64,000 nucleotides of DNA, taken from positions 620,001 to 684,000 of the forward strand of contig OY725497.1 in the NCBI GenBank assembly GCA_963281255.1. Reading direction: 5' to 3'. The stretch is from Aphrocallistes beatrix. Lineage: Eukaryota; Porifera; Hexactinellida; Sceptrulophora; Aphrocallistidae. This document shows positions 42,040 to 51,530 of this stretch, piece by piece (within the stretch, counting starts at the first letter, position 1; every line of letters begins with the position of its first letter). The position numbers and the translations under genes were made by a program. Under the pieces are notes generated by a model, which had not been told where the DNA came from, did no database searches, and worked only from the letters and a program-made list of their open reading frames with translations.

Positions 42040-42665
42040 TTGCATATTGTGGTCTCCACCAGCATGCTCCTTCTCACAACCTTTCACCCAATGGCTATGT
42101 GGCATAGGTTGTTGCGTTGTACTCCAGCTGGACTACTTCTCATATATGGGACTGAAGGATGGAAATAACAGGACAGGGAAGGAAGAGGTTATTAAGCTGG
42201 CAGTTAGTGCTTGGTATGTTGGTACATGAACCCTACCTGTTCGTGTGTAGAATGGTTTTAATATTGCTCACTCATTCGTTTTTCAGTTGTAAATGTGTTT
42301 TATCTAACTCTTCGATGGCAGCGGGACGAAAAGACTATTTGTTATGGAAGTCATCTCGAAGTTGTGAGACTTTTTGTAAGGGAACTTCCCTCCTCGATCA
42401 ATGAATTGATTCCAGCAATGATAGTGTTGGAATGCCTAATGGTTATAGGCAGTGATTTCTAGGCATTTAGGATAGTTTGTGACAAATATAAATATAATTG
42501 AACTCAGCATTCTGTAATGTATATCGACATTATATTACAAAATACTTTCGCCCATCGGCAGAGTTGCTAATATCTTTAGTGCATGATATTATCAGGATCT
42601 TATAGAGGATTTTATCGCTGATGATAAAGTCTTACTAAAAATAACTCGAGCGAATGTCGCTTTGC
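42040..42665. repeat. Downstream part of MATE repeat unit, copy 1
   Basis: The inverse of about 47085-47600, with matching blocks GAATTGATTCCAGCAATGAT and ATTTTATCGCTG. It is part of the duplicated unit. Short open frames at 42047-42404 have no family signature. Confidence 0.6.
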
Positions 42666-42867
42666 CCCAATTGTATTGCTTACATAGGATTAGTATTAAG
42701 TTGGGATTCATGTGAAGTCCATCTATTATGAACATTTTTGGTACCCTGATGGATAATAAGCGGCCCGAATGAAGGAGATATATTAGTATTTCACACAATA
42801 GTTATGTAATTAATCGAGCAATGATGATAACTATAACAATAATTGTAAATATCATAAAGTAAACGTA

Positions 42868-44433
42868 TTATTGGAGACTCCTGCTACCTCCTGAATATCT
42901 GACTTTAGATGATATAGTCGATGCCAATAGTGATATGATCAGACCAATTACTAATATGCTGACGTATCTTGAGAACAGAATAACCTTTTCACACCTTGAG
43001 AACAACGGTTGGAAGCTAGCTTTATCTGAGGATTGTTCATTTAAACTAAACAATTTGTGGCGAGTATTCTGTGAAACTTTTTTTGATATTTTTTCCCAAT
43101 TGCTACAGAGCAACAAAAGGACATTGTGACAGGTGGTAGAGAAGAACCCTATTTCTATGGCCAAATAATATGCTGCCGCTTTCCATGAAACGTAGAAAGC
43201 AAACACACAACCCAGAGAGGCTGATACTAACGTGAATAGTAAATCGATTATTGTAGTTCTTATTTGGAAACAACATGCATTGCAAAGACTCTTGGTTATA
43301 AAGACTATATCCGTAAAGATACCAAAACCTAATATTTTGAATCCAAATTCAACTTCTTGCCTGATTTCAGGAACCGCCGTGAAGAGATAAGATAGATAAT
43401 AAGAAAAGAATGAGACAAATATTCCGAAACAGAGTTCTATCGCACTCACAAAACAGATAAATAGAATAGTCGCTCTCCTCGCCTGAACCCAATTGTTTTC
43501 ACCGAGAAGATTACCAATGCGTACATTAGCTCCTATTCCAAATCCAAGTGAGACGGCAACAAAAACGAACCAAAGAGCATTAAATATTCCCACAAGAGCA
43601 AGTTGATTGGTGTCTCTCAAGATAAAGCCAAAGAATATGATTGGTATAATTCTGCAAGCAATTATACCTACTAAAATTTGTAAAATTGCAGGTGCACCAT
43701 ATTTCAGAAAGTGGTACCAACCTGACAAGTTAGACCAAGAGAAGATAGAATATGTAGAATGTACACCTGAGAATCGAAGATAGGCAAATATCAAAACTGC
43801 AATTAGATAATTACTGATGACATATGACACAGCAACACCTTTGATTTCGAGGGGAATAAAAACGACAAACATGTACTGTAAACAGATATTCAACAAATTC
43901 CCGATTATTAGTACAACCAGATTAGGGAGAACCGTGTTTTGAGATTGCAAAAATATGAAGACCAGTCTCGAGTAGATGTAAGCTGGATAGCTAAAGCATA
44001 GAATGGAAGCATAGTCACCTGCACCTTGTGCTAGCTCAGAGCTTTGAGTGATGTAGTAAATGACAGGTTTGACACTTATCCATATTGTCCAGATGGGAAA
44101 GCAAGTGAGTGATGCGATTATCAATGCTCGCATGAAGTATGTCCCCATCAGTTTATAGTTCGTAGCACCATAAGCTTGAGAACAGAGAGTGCTCATTCCA
44201 GCAGCGATTCCCTGTACCACCACGTAGGATGTGCTAGCCATGATTGCTTGACCAATGAACAGAGCACTCACTTTGTTTCCTATGTCAGCCCCTGATGTAC
44301 GGGAAATGAAGATGGTACCTGTTTTTGCCTGTATGGCATCACAGAAGAATCCAAGTGCCCCTGTAAATCCTAGAATGTTGAGATATTTTAACTCTGTTAG
44401 TATCCATCTATGCTTGTTCATCCAAGACAGCAT
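42868..44433 (-). CDS. MATE-family multidrug/toxin extruder, copy 1
   Basis: Twelve-TM MATE (SLC47-type) exporter, 521 aa from the shared start MLSWMNKHRW (ATG 44433; a possible upstream ATG at 44466 would add 11 residues not shared by the other copies). MATE proteins exchange organic cations or toxins for H+ or Na+. Landmarks: LGFTGALGFFCDAIQAKTG, ALFIGQAIMASTS, GIAAGMSTLCSQAYGATNYK (the CSQAYGA block is the MATE signature), LVFIFLQSQNTVLPNL, and the second-lobe match GANVRIGNLLGENNWVQARR. Single exon. Nearly identical to copies 2 and 3 but inverted relative to them. Replacements cluster at residues 377-397 (here VFITKS and TTIID). Confidence 0.9.
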   Translation of the reverse strand: MLSWMNKHRWILTELKYLNILGFTGALGFFCDAIQAKTGTIFISRTSGADIGNKVSALFIGQAIMASTSYVVVQGIAAGMSTLCSQAYGATNYKLMGTYFMRALIIASLTCFPIWTIWISVKPVIYYITQSSELAQGAGDYASILCFSYPAYIYSRLVFIFLQSQNTVLPNLVVLIIGNLLNICLQYMFVVFIPLEIKGVAVSYVISNYLIAVLIFAYLRFSGVHSTYSIFSWSNLSGWYHFLKYGAPAILQILVGIIACRIIPIIFFGFILRDTNQLALVGIFNALWFVFVAVSLGFGIGANVRIGNLLGENNWVQARRATILFICFVSAIELCFGIFVSFFSYYLSYLFTAVPEIRQEVEFGFKILGFGIFTDIVFITKSLCNACCFQIRTTIIDLLFTLVSASLGCVFAFYVSWKAAAYYLAIEIGFFSTTCHNVLLLLCSNWEKISKKVSQNTRHKLFSLNEQSSDKASFQPLFSRCEKVILFSRYVSILVIGLIISLLASTISSKVRYSGGSRSLQ

Positions 44434-44549
44434 ATTATTAAGATGTGAAATTATTAAATTATGCATTAGTTGTTATACCAAACTTATATAAATGGACAGC
44501 ATGTTTACTCCGACGCAATCCGAGTTAGTAAATGTCCCCGTAGCCATTT

Positions 44550-44868
44550 TGTATTCACATGCATCATGTCTAGAAAGGTTTTATTGTTTTAAACTCCTTA
44601 CGTACTGAGCATCTGATATTGCTGCTCTTACCAATTTGTCAGGAAGGATCATCTCTAGGGCATCTCTAAGACATCAGGAAATATTATGCACCTCTATGCC
44701 TTCACCCTCAGAATGTCATTGTATTGGAGGAGTTTAAAGGACGTGGATACTCTGTGGTTACATAAGTCGACGATAAACAACATCCCAATCGACATTTTTA
44801 ACTCTCCTGTATACAATGGCTTTTTTTACTGAACTGTAATAACATGTAAAGTCCGTAACGAATATATG
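44550..44868. repeat. Upstream flank of MATE copy 1 (shared repeat)
   Basis: Matches 41490-41820 in the same orientation and 47866-48243 in inverse orientation. It lies just upstream of the copy-1 start, as the inverse copy lies upstream of copy 3, so it belongs to the duplicated unit. Confidence 0.7.
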
Positions 44869-45019
44869 ATCAACAAGACACTGTTGGACACCGTTAGTTT
44901 CAGAAAAAACATTGGCTTTAATTTATGAATTGGTTAGGTGCAACGCCCTAACATCTACGCTCTTCAGCTCCCCCCAATGTTGTAATTATTAAAGGATTTT
45001 ATAATATTAACATCAACAT

Positions 45020-45225
45020 AAATTTCTAAGATACTATTCTTAGAATTCTTCTTAAAATACACCAATTCTAAGTATATTTCTTAAAATCCGTAAAGAATTT
45101 CAGAAAAAAATGCTATTCTAAGATTTGATCCAATTCTAGAAGAATCCGTAAAGAATGTGATATCACATAATTCCTTATGAATTCTAAGAATAAAATTAAG
45201 AGAAAAATTCTAAGAACTTTAATGA
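45020..45225. promoter_or_regulatory. Cluster of palindromic TTCNNNGAA motifs upstream of MATE copy 2
   Basis: TTCTTAGAA at 45037-45045 and TTCTAAGAA at 45182-45190 and 45208-45216, plus TTCTAGAA near 45155. TTCNNNGAA is the STAT-site form and TTCNNGAA the heat-shock-element form. It lies 100-300 bp before the copy-2 ATG, where copies 1 and 3 have different sequence. It could equally be part of an inserted repeat; regulatory function is a guess. Confidence 0.25.
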
Positions 45226-45324
45226 GTGAGGCCCCAGGTAAACATGCTGTCCATTTATATAAGTTTGGTACAACAATTAATGCTTTAATTTAATATTTAA
45301 TTTGATATTTCACATCTTAATGAT

Positions 45325-46890
45325 ATGCTGTCTTGGATGATTAAGCATAGATGGATACTAACAGAGTTAAAATATCTTAACATGCTAGGATTTACAGGGG
45401 CACTTGGATTCTTCTGTGATGCCATACAGGCAAAAACAGGTACCATCTTCATTTCCCGTACATCAGGGGCTGACATAGGAAACAAAGTGAGTGCTCTGTT
45501 CATTGGTCAAGCAATAATGGCTAGCACATCCTACGTGGTGGTACAGGGAATCGCTGCTGGAATGAGCACTCTCTGTTCTCAAGCTTATGGTGCTACGAAC
45601 TATAAACTGATGGGGACATACTTCATGCGAGCATTGATAATCGCATCACTCACTTGCTTTCCCATCTGGACAATATGGATAAGTGTCAAACCTGTCATTT
45701 ACTACATCACTCAAAGCTCTGAGCTAGCACAAGGTGCAGGTGACTATGCTTCCATTCTATGCTTTAGCTATCCAGCTTACATCTACTCGAGACTGGTCTT
45801 CATATTTTTGCAATCTCAAAACACGGTTCTCCCTAATCTGGTTGTACTAATAATCGGGAATTTGTTGAATATCTGTTTACAGTACATGTTTGTCGTTTTT
45901 ATTCCCCTCGAAATCAAAGGTGTTGCTGTGTCATATGTCATCAGTAATTATCTAATTGCAGTTTTGATATTTGCCTATCTTCGATTCTCAGGTGTACATT
46001 CTACATATTCTATCTTCTCTTGGTCTAACTTGTCAGGTTGGTACCACTTTCTGAAATATGGTGCACCTGCAATTTTACAAATTTTAGTAGGTATAATTGC
46101 TTGCAGAATTATACCAATCATATTCTTTGGCTTTATCTTGAGAGACACCAATCAACTTGCTCTTGTGGGAATATTTAATGCTCTTTGGTTCGTTTTTGTT
46201 GCCGTCTCACTTGGATTTGGAATAGGAGCTAATGTACGCATTGGTAATCTTCTCGGTGAAAACAATTGGGTTCAGGCGAGGAGAGCGACTATTCTATTTA
46301 TCTGTTTTGTGAGTGCGATAGAACTCTGTTTCGGAATATTTGTCTCATTCTTTTCTTATTATCTATCTTATCTCTTCACGGCGGTTCCTGAAATCAGGCA
46401 AGAAGTTGAATTTGGATTCAAAATATTAGGTTTTGGTATCTTTACGGATATACTCTTTACAACCAAGGGTCTTTGCAATGCATGTTGTTTCCAAATAAGA
46501 ACTTTCATATTCTATTTACTATTCACGTTAGTAGCAGCCCCTCTGGGTTGTGTGTTTGCTTTCTACGTTTCATGGAAAGCGGCAGCATATTATTTGGCCA
46601 TAGAAATAGGGTTCTTCTCTACCACCTGTTACAATGTCCTTTTGTTGCTCTGTAGCAATTGGGAAAAAATATCAAAAAAAGTTTCACAGAATACTCGTCC
46701 CAAATTGGTTGGTTTAAATGAACAATCCTCAGATAAATCTAGCTTCCAACCGTTGTTCTCAAGGTGTGAAAAGGTTATTCTGTTCTCAAGATACGTCAGC
46801 ATATTAGTAATTGGTCTGATCATATCACTATTGGCATCGACTATATCATCTAAAGCCAGATATTCAGGAAGTAGCAGGAGTCTCCAATAA
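45325..46890 (+). CDS. MATE-family multidrug/toxin extruder, copy 2
   Basis: 521-aa, single-exon MATE transporter, plus strand, start MLSWMIKHRW. It is identical to copies 1 and 3 over most of both six-helix lobes (CSQAYGATNYK, GANVRIGNLLGENNW). Its own variants are LFTTKG at 377-382 and TFIFY at 393-397. Homology with copy 3 continues upstream only a short way; the 5' flank (44880-45300) is unique to this copy, so it may be regulated differently. The 3' flank (to about 47600) is shared with copies 1 and 3. Confidence 0.92.
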   Translation: MLSWMIKHRWILTELKYLNMLGFTGALGFFCDAIQAKTGTIFISRTSGADIGNKVSALFIGQAIMASTSYVVVQGIAAGMSTLCSQAYGATNYKLMGTYFMRALIIASLTCFPIWTIWISVKPVIYYITQSSELAQGAGDYASILCFSYPAYIYSRLVFIFLQSQNTVLPNLVVLIIGNLLNICLQYMFVVFIPLEIKGVAVSYVISNYLIAVLIFAYLRFSGVHSTYSIFSWSNLSGWYHFLKYGAPAILQILVGIIACRIIPIIFFGFILRDTNQLALVGIFNALWFVFVAVSLGFGIGANVRIGNLLGENNWVQARRATILFICFVSAIELCFGIFVSFFSYYLSYLFTAVPEIRQEVEFGFKILGFGIFTDILFTTKGLCNACCFQIRTFIFYLLFTLVAAPLGCVFAFYVSWKAAAYYLAIEIGFFSTTCYNVLLLLCSNWEKISKKVSQNTRPKLVGLNEQSSDKSSFQPLFSRCEKVILFSRYVSILVIGLIISLLASTISSKARYSGSSRSLQ

Positions 46891-47600
46891 TACGTTTACT
46901 TTATGATATTTACAATTATTGTTATCGTCATCATCATTGCTCGATTAATTACATAACTATTGTGTGAAATACTAATATATCTCCTTCATTCGTATTATCC
47001 ATCAGGGGACCAAAAATGTTCATAATAGATGGACTTCACATTAATCCCAACTTAATACTAATCCTATGTAAGCAATACAATTGGAGCAAAGCGACATTCG
47101 CTAGAGTTACTTTTAGTAACATTTTATCACCAGCGATAAAATTCTCTATAAGATCCTGATAATATTATGTACTAAAGATATTAGCAACTCTGCCGATGGG
47201 CGAAAGTATTTTCTAATATAATGTCGATATACATTACAGAATGTGTGAGTTGATTAAATTTATATTTGTCACAAATTATCCTACCTAAATGCCAAGAAAT
47301 CGCTGCCTATAACCATTATGCATTCCAACTCTATCATTGCTGGAATCAATTCATTGATTGAGGAGGGAAGTTCCCTTTCAAAAAGTCACACAACTTCGAG
47401 ATGACTTCCATAACAAAGAGTCATTCATCCCGCTGCCATCGAAGAGTTAGATCAAACACAGTTACAAATGAAAAACGAATGAGTACCAACAGACCAAGCA
47501 CTAACTGCCAGCTTAACCTCTTCTTCCTTCCCTTGTCCCGCTATTTCCATCTTTCCATGCCATACATAAATAGCGAATTATTGGAACGTTTGTGTGTGCT
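46891..47600. repeat. Downstream part of MATE repeat unit, copy 2
   Basis: Matches 42040-42866 in inverse orientation and, for the first 200 bp, the DNA after copy 3 (49919-50120). No credible gene. Confidence 0.65.
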
Positions 47601-47806
47601 GTCACGAAAGTTTTGGTCCGCAAAAAATTGGTCCGGGAGGACCAAAATTCCATGAAAAAATTGGTCCCCCCGGACCAAAATTCCATGGAAAATTGGTCCC
47701 CTGGACCAAAATTCCATGGAAAATTAGTCCATAGTAGGACCAAGATTTTCAGCGTAGGACCGATTTTCCCTGAGAAAATTGGTCCCTGGACCAATTTTCC
47801 AGTGAC
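47601..47806. mobile_element. 206-bp element built of nested palindromes
   Basis: Outer ends GTCAC...GTGAC with complementary GGTCC/GGACC blocks next to them. The interior repeats the unit TTGGTCC-(spacer)-GGACCAA-AATTCCATGG at least four times, so every unit is itself a hairpin. Placed between MATE copies 2 and 3. Non-coding; probably a MITE. Confidence 0.6.
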
Positions 47807-47865
47807 AGTACCACTATATCACCTATTAATCTGTACATAAGTGCTCAAATGGCTGTAGAATATCA

Positions 47866-48243
47866 GTCATTGTTGATCATATCTTTGTTACGGACTTTGT
47901 CATTCGCATGTTATTACAGTTCTGTAAAAACAGATGTCGTATCAGGGAGAGATATAAAATGTCGATTGGAATGGTGTTTGTCGTCAACTTATGTAACCAC
48001 GGAGTATCCACGCCCTATAAACTCCTCCAGACAATGGCGTTCTGATGGTGAGGGCATTTTACCTTCTTTCAATATTTTTGCACCAATCAAAGGTGCATAA
48101 TAGTTCCTGATGGAAGTCTTAGAGATGTCCTAGAGATGATGCTTCCTGACTGTTGGTAAGAGCAGCAGGAAATATCAGATGCTCAGTACGTATGGAGTAA
48201 AACAATAAAACCTTTCTAGACATGATGCATGTGAATACAAATA
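47866..48243. repeat. Upstream flank of MATE copy 3 (shared repeat, inverse)
   Basis: The complement of 41480-41821 and 44550-44868, with matching blocks GTCGATTGGAATGGTGTTTG and AGATGCTCAGTACGTATGG. Lies about 110 bp before the copy-3 ATG. Confidence 0.7.
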
Positions 48244-48352
48244 GGCTACGGGGGCATTAGCTCAAATTGTATCTGGCAAACATGCTGTCTATGTATATAA
48301 ATAAGCTTGGTAGAACAATGAATACGTATTTAATATTTCACATCTTAATAAT

Positions 48353-49918
48353 ATGCTGTCTTGGATGATTAAGCATAGATGGATACTAACAGAGTTAAAA
48401 TATCTTAACATGCTAGGATTTACAGGGGCACTTGGATTCTTCTGTGATGCCATACAGGCAAAAACAGGTACCATCTTCATTTCCCGTACATCAGGGGCTG
48501 ACATAGGAAACAAAGTGAGTGCTCTGTTCATTGGTCAAGCAATCATGGCTAGCACATCCTACGTGGTGGTACAGGGAATCGCTGCTGGAATGAGCACTCT
48601 CTGTTCTCAAGCTTATGGTGCTACGAACTATAAACTGATGGGAACATACTTCATGCGAGCATTGATAATCGCATCACTCACTTGCTTTCCCATCTGGACA
48701 ATATGGATAAGTGTCAAGCCTGTCATTTACTACATCACTCAAAGCTCTGAGCTAGCACAAGGTGCAGGTGACTATGCTTCCATTCTATGCTTTAGCTATC
48801 CAGCTTACATCTACTCGAGACTGGTCTTCATATTTTTGCAATCTCAAAACACGGTTCTCCCTAATCTGGTTGTACTAATAATCGGGAATTTGTTGAATAT
48901 CTGTTTACAGTACATGTTTGTCGTATTTATTTCCCTCGAAATCAAAGGTGTTGCTGTGTCATATGTAATCAGTAATTATCTAATTGCAGTTTTGATATTT
49001 GCCTATCTTCGATTCTCAGGTGTACATTCTACATATTCTATCTTCTCTTGGTCTAACTTGTCAGGTTGGTACCACTTTCTGAAGTATGGTGCACCTGGAA
49101 TTTTACAAATTTTAATGGGTCCAATTGCTTGCAGAATTGTGCCAATCATATTCTTTGGCTTTATCTTGAGAGACACCAATCAACTTGCTCTTGTGGGAAT
49201 ATTCAATGCTCTTTGGTTTGTTTTTGTTGCCGTCTCACTTGGATTTGGAATAGGAGCTAATGTACGCATTGGTAATCTTCTCGGTGAGAACAATTGGGTT
49301 CAGGCGAGGAGAGCGACTATTCTATTTATCTGTTTTGTGAGTGCGATAGAACTCTGTTTCGGAATATTTGTCTCATTATTTTCTTATTATCTATCTTATC
49401 TCTTCACGGCGGTTCCTGAAATCAGGCAAGAAGTTGAATTTGGATTCAAAATATTAGGTTTTGGTATCTTTACAGACATAATCTTCGCAACCAAGGGTCT
49501 TTGCAATGCATGTTGTTTCCAAATAAGAATTTTCATAGTCCAATTACTATTCACGTTAGTATCAGCCCCTCTGGGTTGTGTGTTTGCTTTCTACGTTTCA
49601 TGGAAAGCGGCAGCATATTATTTAGCCTTAGAAATAGGATTCCTCTTTACCACCTGTTACAATGTCCTTTTGTTGCTCTGTAGCAATTGGGAAAAAATCT
49701 CAAAAAAAGTTTCACAGAATACTCGTCCCAAATTGGTTGGTTTAAATGAACAATCCTCAGATAAAGCTAGCTTCCAACCGTTGTTCTCAAGGTGTGAAAA
49801 AGTTATTCTGTTCTCAAGATACGTCAGCATATTAGTAATTGGTCTGATCATATCACTATTGGTATCGACTATATCATCTAAAGCCAGATATTCAGGAGGT
49901 AGCAGGAGTCTCCAGTAA
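48353..49918 (+). CDS. MATE-family multidrug/toxin extruder, copy 3
   Basis: 521-aa, single-exon MATE transporter, start MLSWMIKHRW. Same architecture as copies 1 and 2. Its own variants: GILQILMGPIACRIV in the first helix of the second lobe (copies 1 and 2 have AILQILVGIIACRII), IFATKG at 377-382 and IFIVQ at 393-397. Its 5' flank is the repeat shared with copy 1. Frame, start and stop are intact in all three copies. Confidence 0.92.
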   Translation: MLSWMIKHRWILTELKYLNMLGFTGALGFFCDAIQAKTGTIFISRTSGADIGNKVSALFIGQAIMASTSYVVVQGIAAGMSTLCSQAYGATNYKLMGTYFMRALIIASLTCFPIWTIWISVKPVIYYITQSSELAQGAGDYASILCFSYPAYIYSRLVFIFLQSQNTVLPNLVVLIIGNLLNICLQYMFVVFISLEIKGVAVSYVISNYLIAVLIFAYLRFSGVHSTYSIFSWSNLSGWYHFLKYGAPGILQILMGPIACRIVPIIFFGFILRDTNQLALVGIFNALWFVFVAVSLGFGIGANVRIGNLLGENNWVQARRATILFICFVSAIELCFGIFVSLFSYYLSYLFTAVPEIRQEVEFGFKILGFGIFTDIIFATKGLCNACCFQIRIFIVQLLFTLVSAPLGCVFAFYVSWKAAAYYLALEIGFLFTTCYNVLLLLCSNWEKISKKVSQNTRPKLVGLNEQSSDKASFQPLFSRCEKVILFSRYVSILVIGLIISLLVSTISSKARYSGGSRSLQ

Positions 49919-50373
49919 TACGTTTACTTTATGATATTTACAATTATTGTTATAGTTATCATCATTGCTCGATTAATTACATAACTATTGTGTGAAATAC
50001 TAATATATCTCCTACATTCGGGCCACTTATTATCCATCAGGGGACCAAAAAATGTTCATAATAGATGGACTTCACATTAACTCCGACTTAATACTAATCC
50101 TATGTAGGCAATACAATTGGGGTTAAAAGGGTAGTTCATAATAATTGCGACCCTGACTGTATTTCTCTAATACATTACGTATTGATATCATAACCTCTGT
50201 GCGAAAATGGGATTCCATATAGTGAATGTGACGTATTTTGTGACATAAGTAACCATGTAACCAATGACTTCAGCATATTTTCCCGAAAAAGATTAATAGT
50301 AATATAAACCTCACTATAACAATACTTATATGGTGTAAGTACGACAAATTATATTAGTTAGTTAAAAGCAGCT
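49919..50373. other. Spacer after MATE copy 3
   Basis: The first 200 bp is the shared MATE 3' flank. The rest is AT-rich with nothing recognisable. Confidence 0.5.
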
Positions 50374-51258
50374 TCAATTTTGCTCTACTACTTGGGAATC
50401 TTGCTCCAGGGATCGGTAGTGGTAAGGAGGGGAAAGTGTCCTAGCAAGCCTTCTTCGCTGATGGTTGAAGATCTCTCCCATACGGCCATCCCTCCCGAAC
50501 ATCGCCACAAAACCCACAAGAAGGTTCATCGATCTGTTCTCGCATTTGTGGAAGAAATCGATTGACCTCTTCTTTATTCGCCCAAACTTGTTTTTAATCC
50601 TCACTTCCTGACGTTTCACAAATCCGAGATTCAGCTGCTTGGCAGTGTATCCTCTACTCATGTTTCTCCTTACATATATATCGTAGTCTTTGACAATGCG
50701 TGCTATCATATCGCTAGTTGAAATACCGTCTGTTCTTTCAGTGGAGATAAAACGCCCTTGTGCCTTCACTTCCTTGTAGATATCCTCAGTTCCAGGAGCT
50801 CCGTATGCAGCTGAATCGTGTGCAACAAAGTCAATGCGAAAACGGTCCATAAAATCAGGAGTAACCATCCATGGTGCGTCTCTTAAAATTTCATCTACAT
50901 AGCGGCAATGCCTCACTGAGTCATACCGTTCCTTTTCTGTCATCACAGTGTTTCCTTTCAATCTCTGCGTCAACTCATCGTTGCAGATCCCAACAACGAG
51001 TTCTACATTAGGGAATGCAGTCTTGGCTTGCATAAGTGCCCGTGCATGTCCGAAGTGGAAGAGATCGAAAATGCCATCCGCATACACGCGTGTCTTAGCA
51101 CCCAGCTTTGCTTGCTCTTGTGTCACTGGGTGGTACTTTTCTCCGCCGACCACTGGGACACTGAACTCAGCTGGTCGCAGTCTGCTCCTCTCAAATTGCC
51201 TGAACTGTAGAGGAATGCTCTCCGTGGCGGTTTCAAGATGGATGGAGCCTCGTTTCAT
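50374..51258 (-). CDS. PCYT1: Choline-phosphate cytidylyltransferase (CCT)
   Basis: 294 aa, single exon. It makes CDP-choline from CTP and phosphocholine, the regulated step of phosphatidylcholine synthesis. The nucleotidyltransferase domain (about residues 55-200) has VYADGIFDLFHFGHARALMQ (HxGH motif, here HFGH where vertebrates have HSGH), RYDSVRHCRYVDEILRDAPW, DFVAHD, and the RTDGISTSDMIARI motif that closes the active site. After ARRN-like RRNMSRGYTAKQLN comes a basic region (KNKFGRIKKRSIDFFHKC) in place of the longer amphipathic lipid-sensing helix of the human enzyme (367 aa), so membrane control may be weaker. Confidence 0.95.
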   Translation of the reverse strand: MKRGSIHLETATESIPLQFRQFERSRLRPAEFSVPVVGGEKYHPVTQEQAKLGAKTRVYADGIFDLFHFGHARALMQAKTAFPNVELVVGICNDELTQRLKGNTVMTEKERYDSVRHCRYVDEILRDAPWMVTPDFMDRFRIDFVAHDSAAYGAPGTEDIYKEVKAQGRFISTERTDGISTSDMIARIVKDYDIYVRRNMSRGYTAKQLNLGFVKRQEVRIKNKFGRIKKRSIDFFHKCENRSMNLLVGFVAMFGRDGRMGEIFNHQRRRLARTLSPPYHYRSLEQDSQVVEQN

Positions 51259-51530
51259 GTTATCAATTAATGCTATATCTATGTGTAAAAACTTAAAGAG
51301 AGTTTAGAACATAATTCTGAAATTGAACATGCGTAAAGCTAGAAATGCTATTTAAGGTCGAAATAATAAGCTAGAATTCGTAAATTACTTTTTATTAAGA
51401 GAAAATGGTTCTAGTAAATTTAAAATAAGAAATTTAATCGTAGTTTAAACTCACGTCTTCTGGGCCTGAATTAAGGTACGTACGTACTGGTTTAGGTTTG
51501 GGATCACTACTAATCATTCCTAATTCGATT

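Noticed and set aside
42047..42404. Two overlapping short frames downstream of MATE copy 1.
   Set aside because: The matching sequence at 47290-47600 does not keep the same frame, so it is repeat flank and not a gene.
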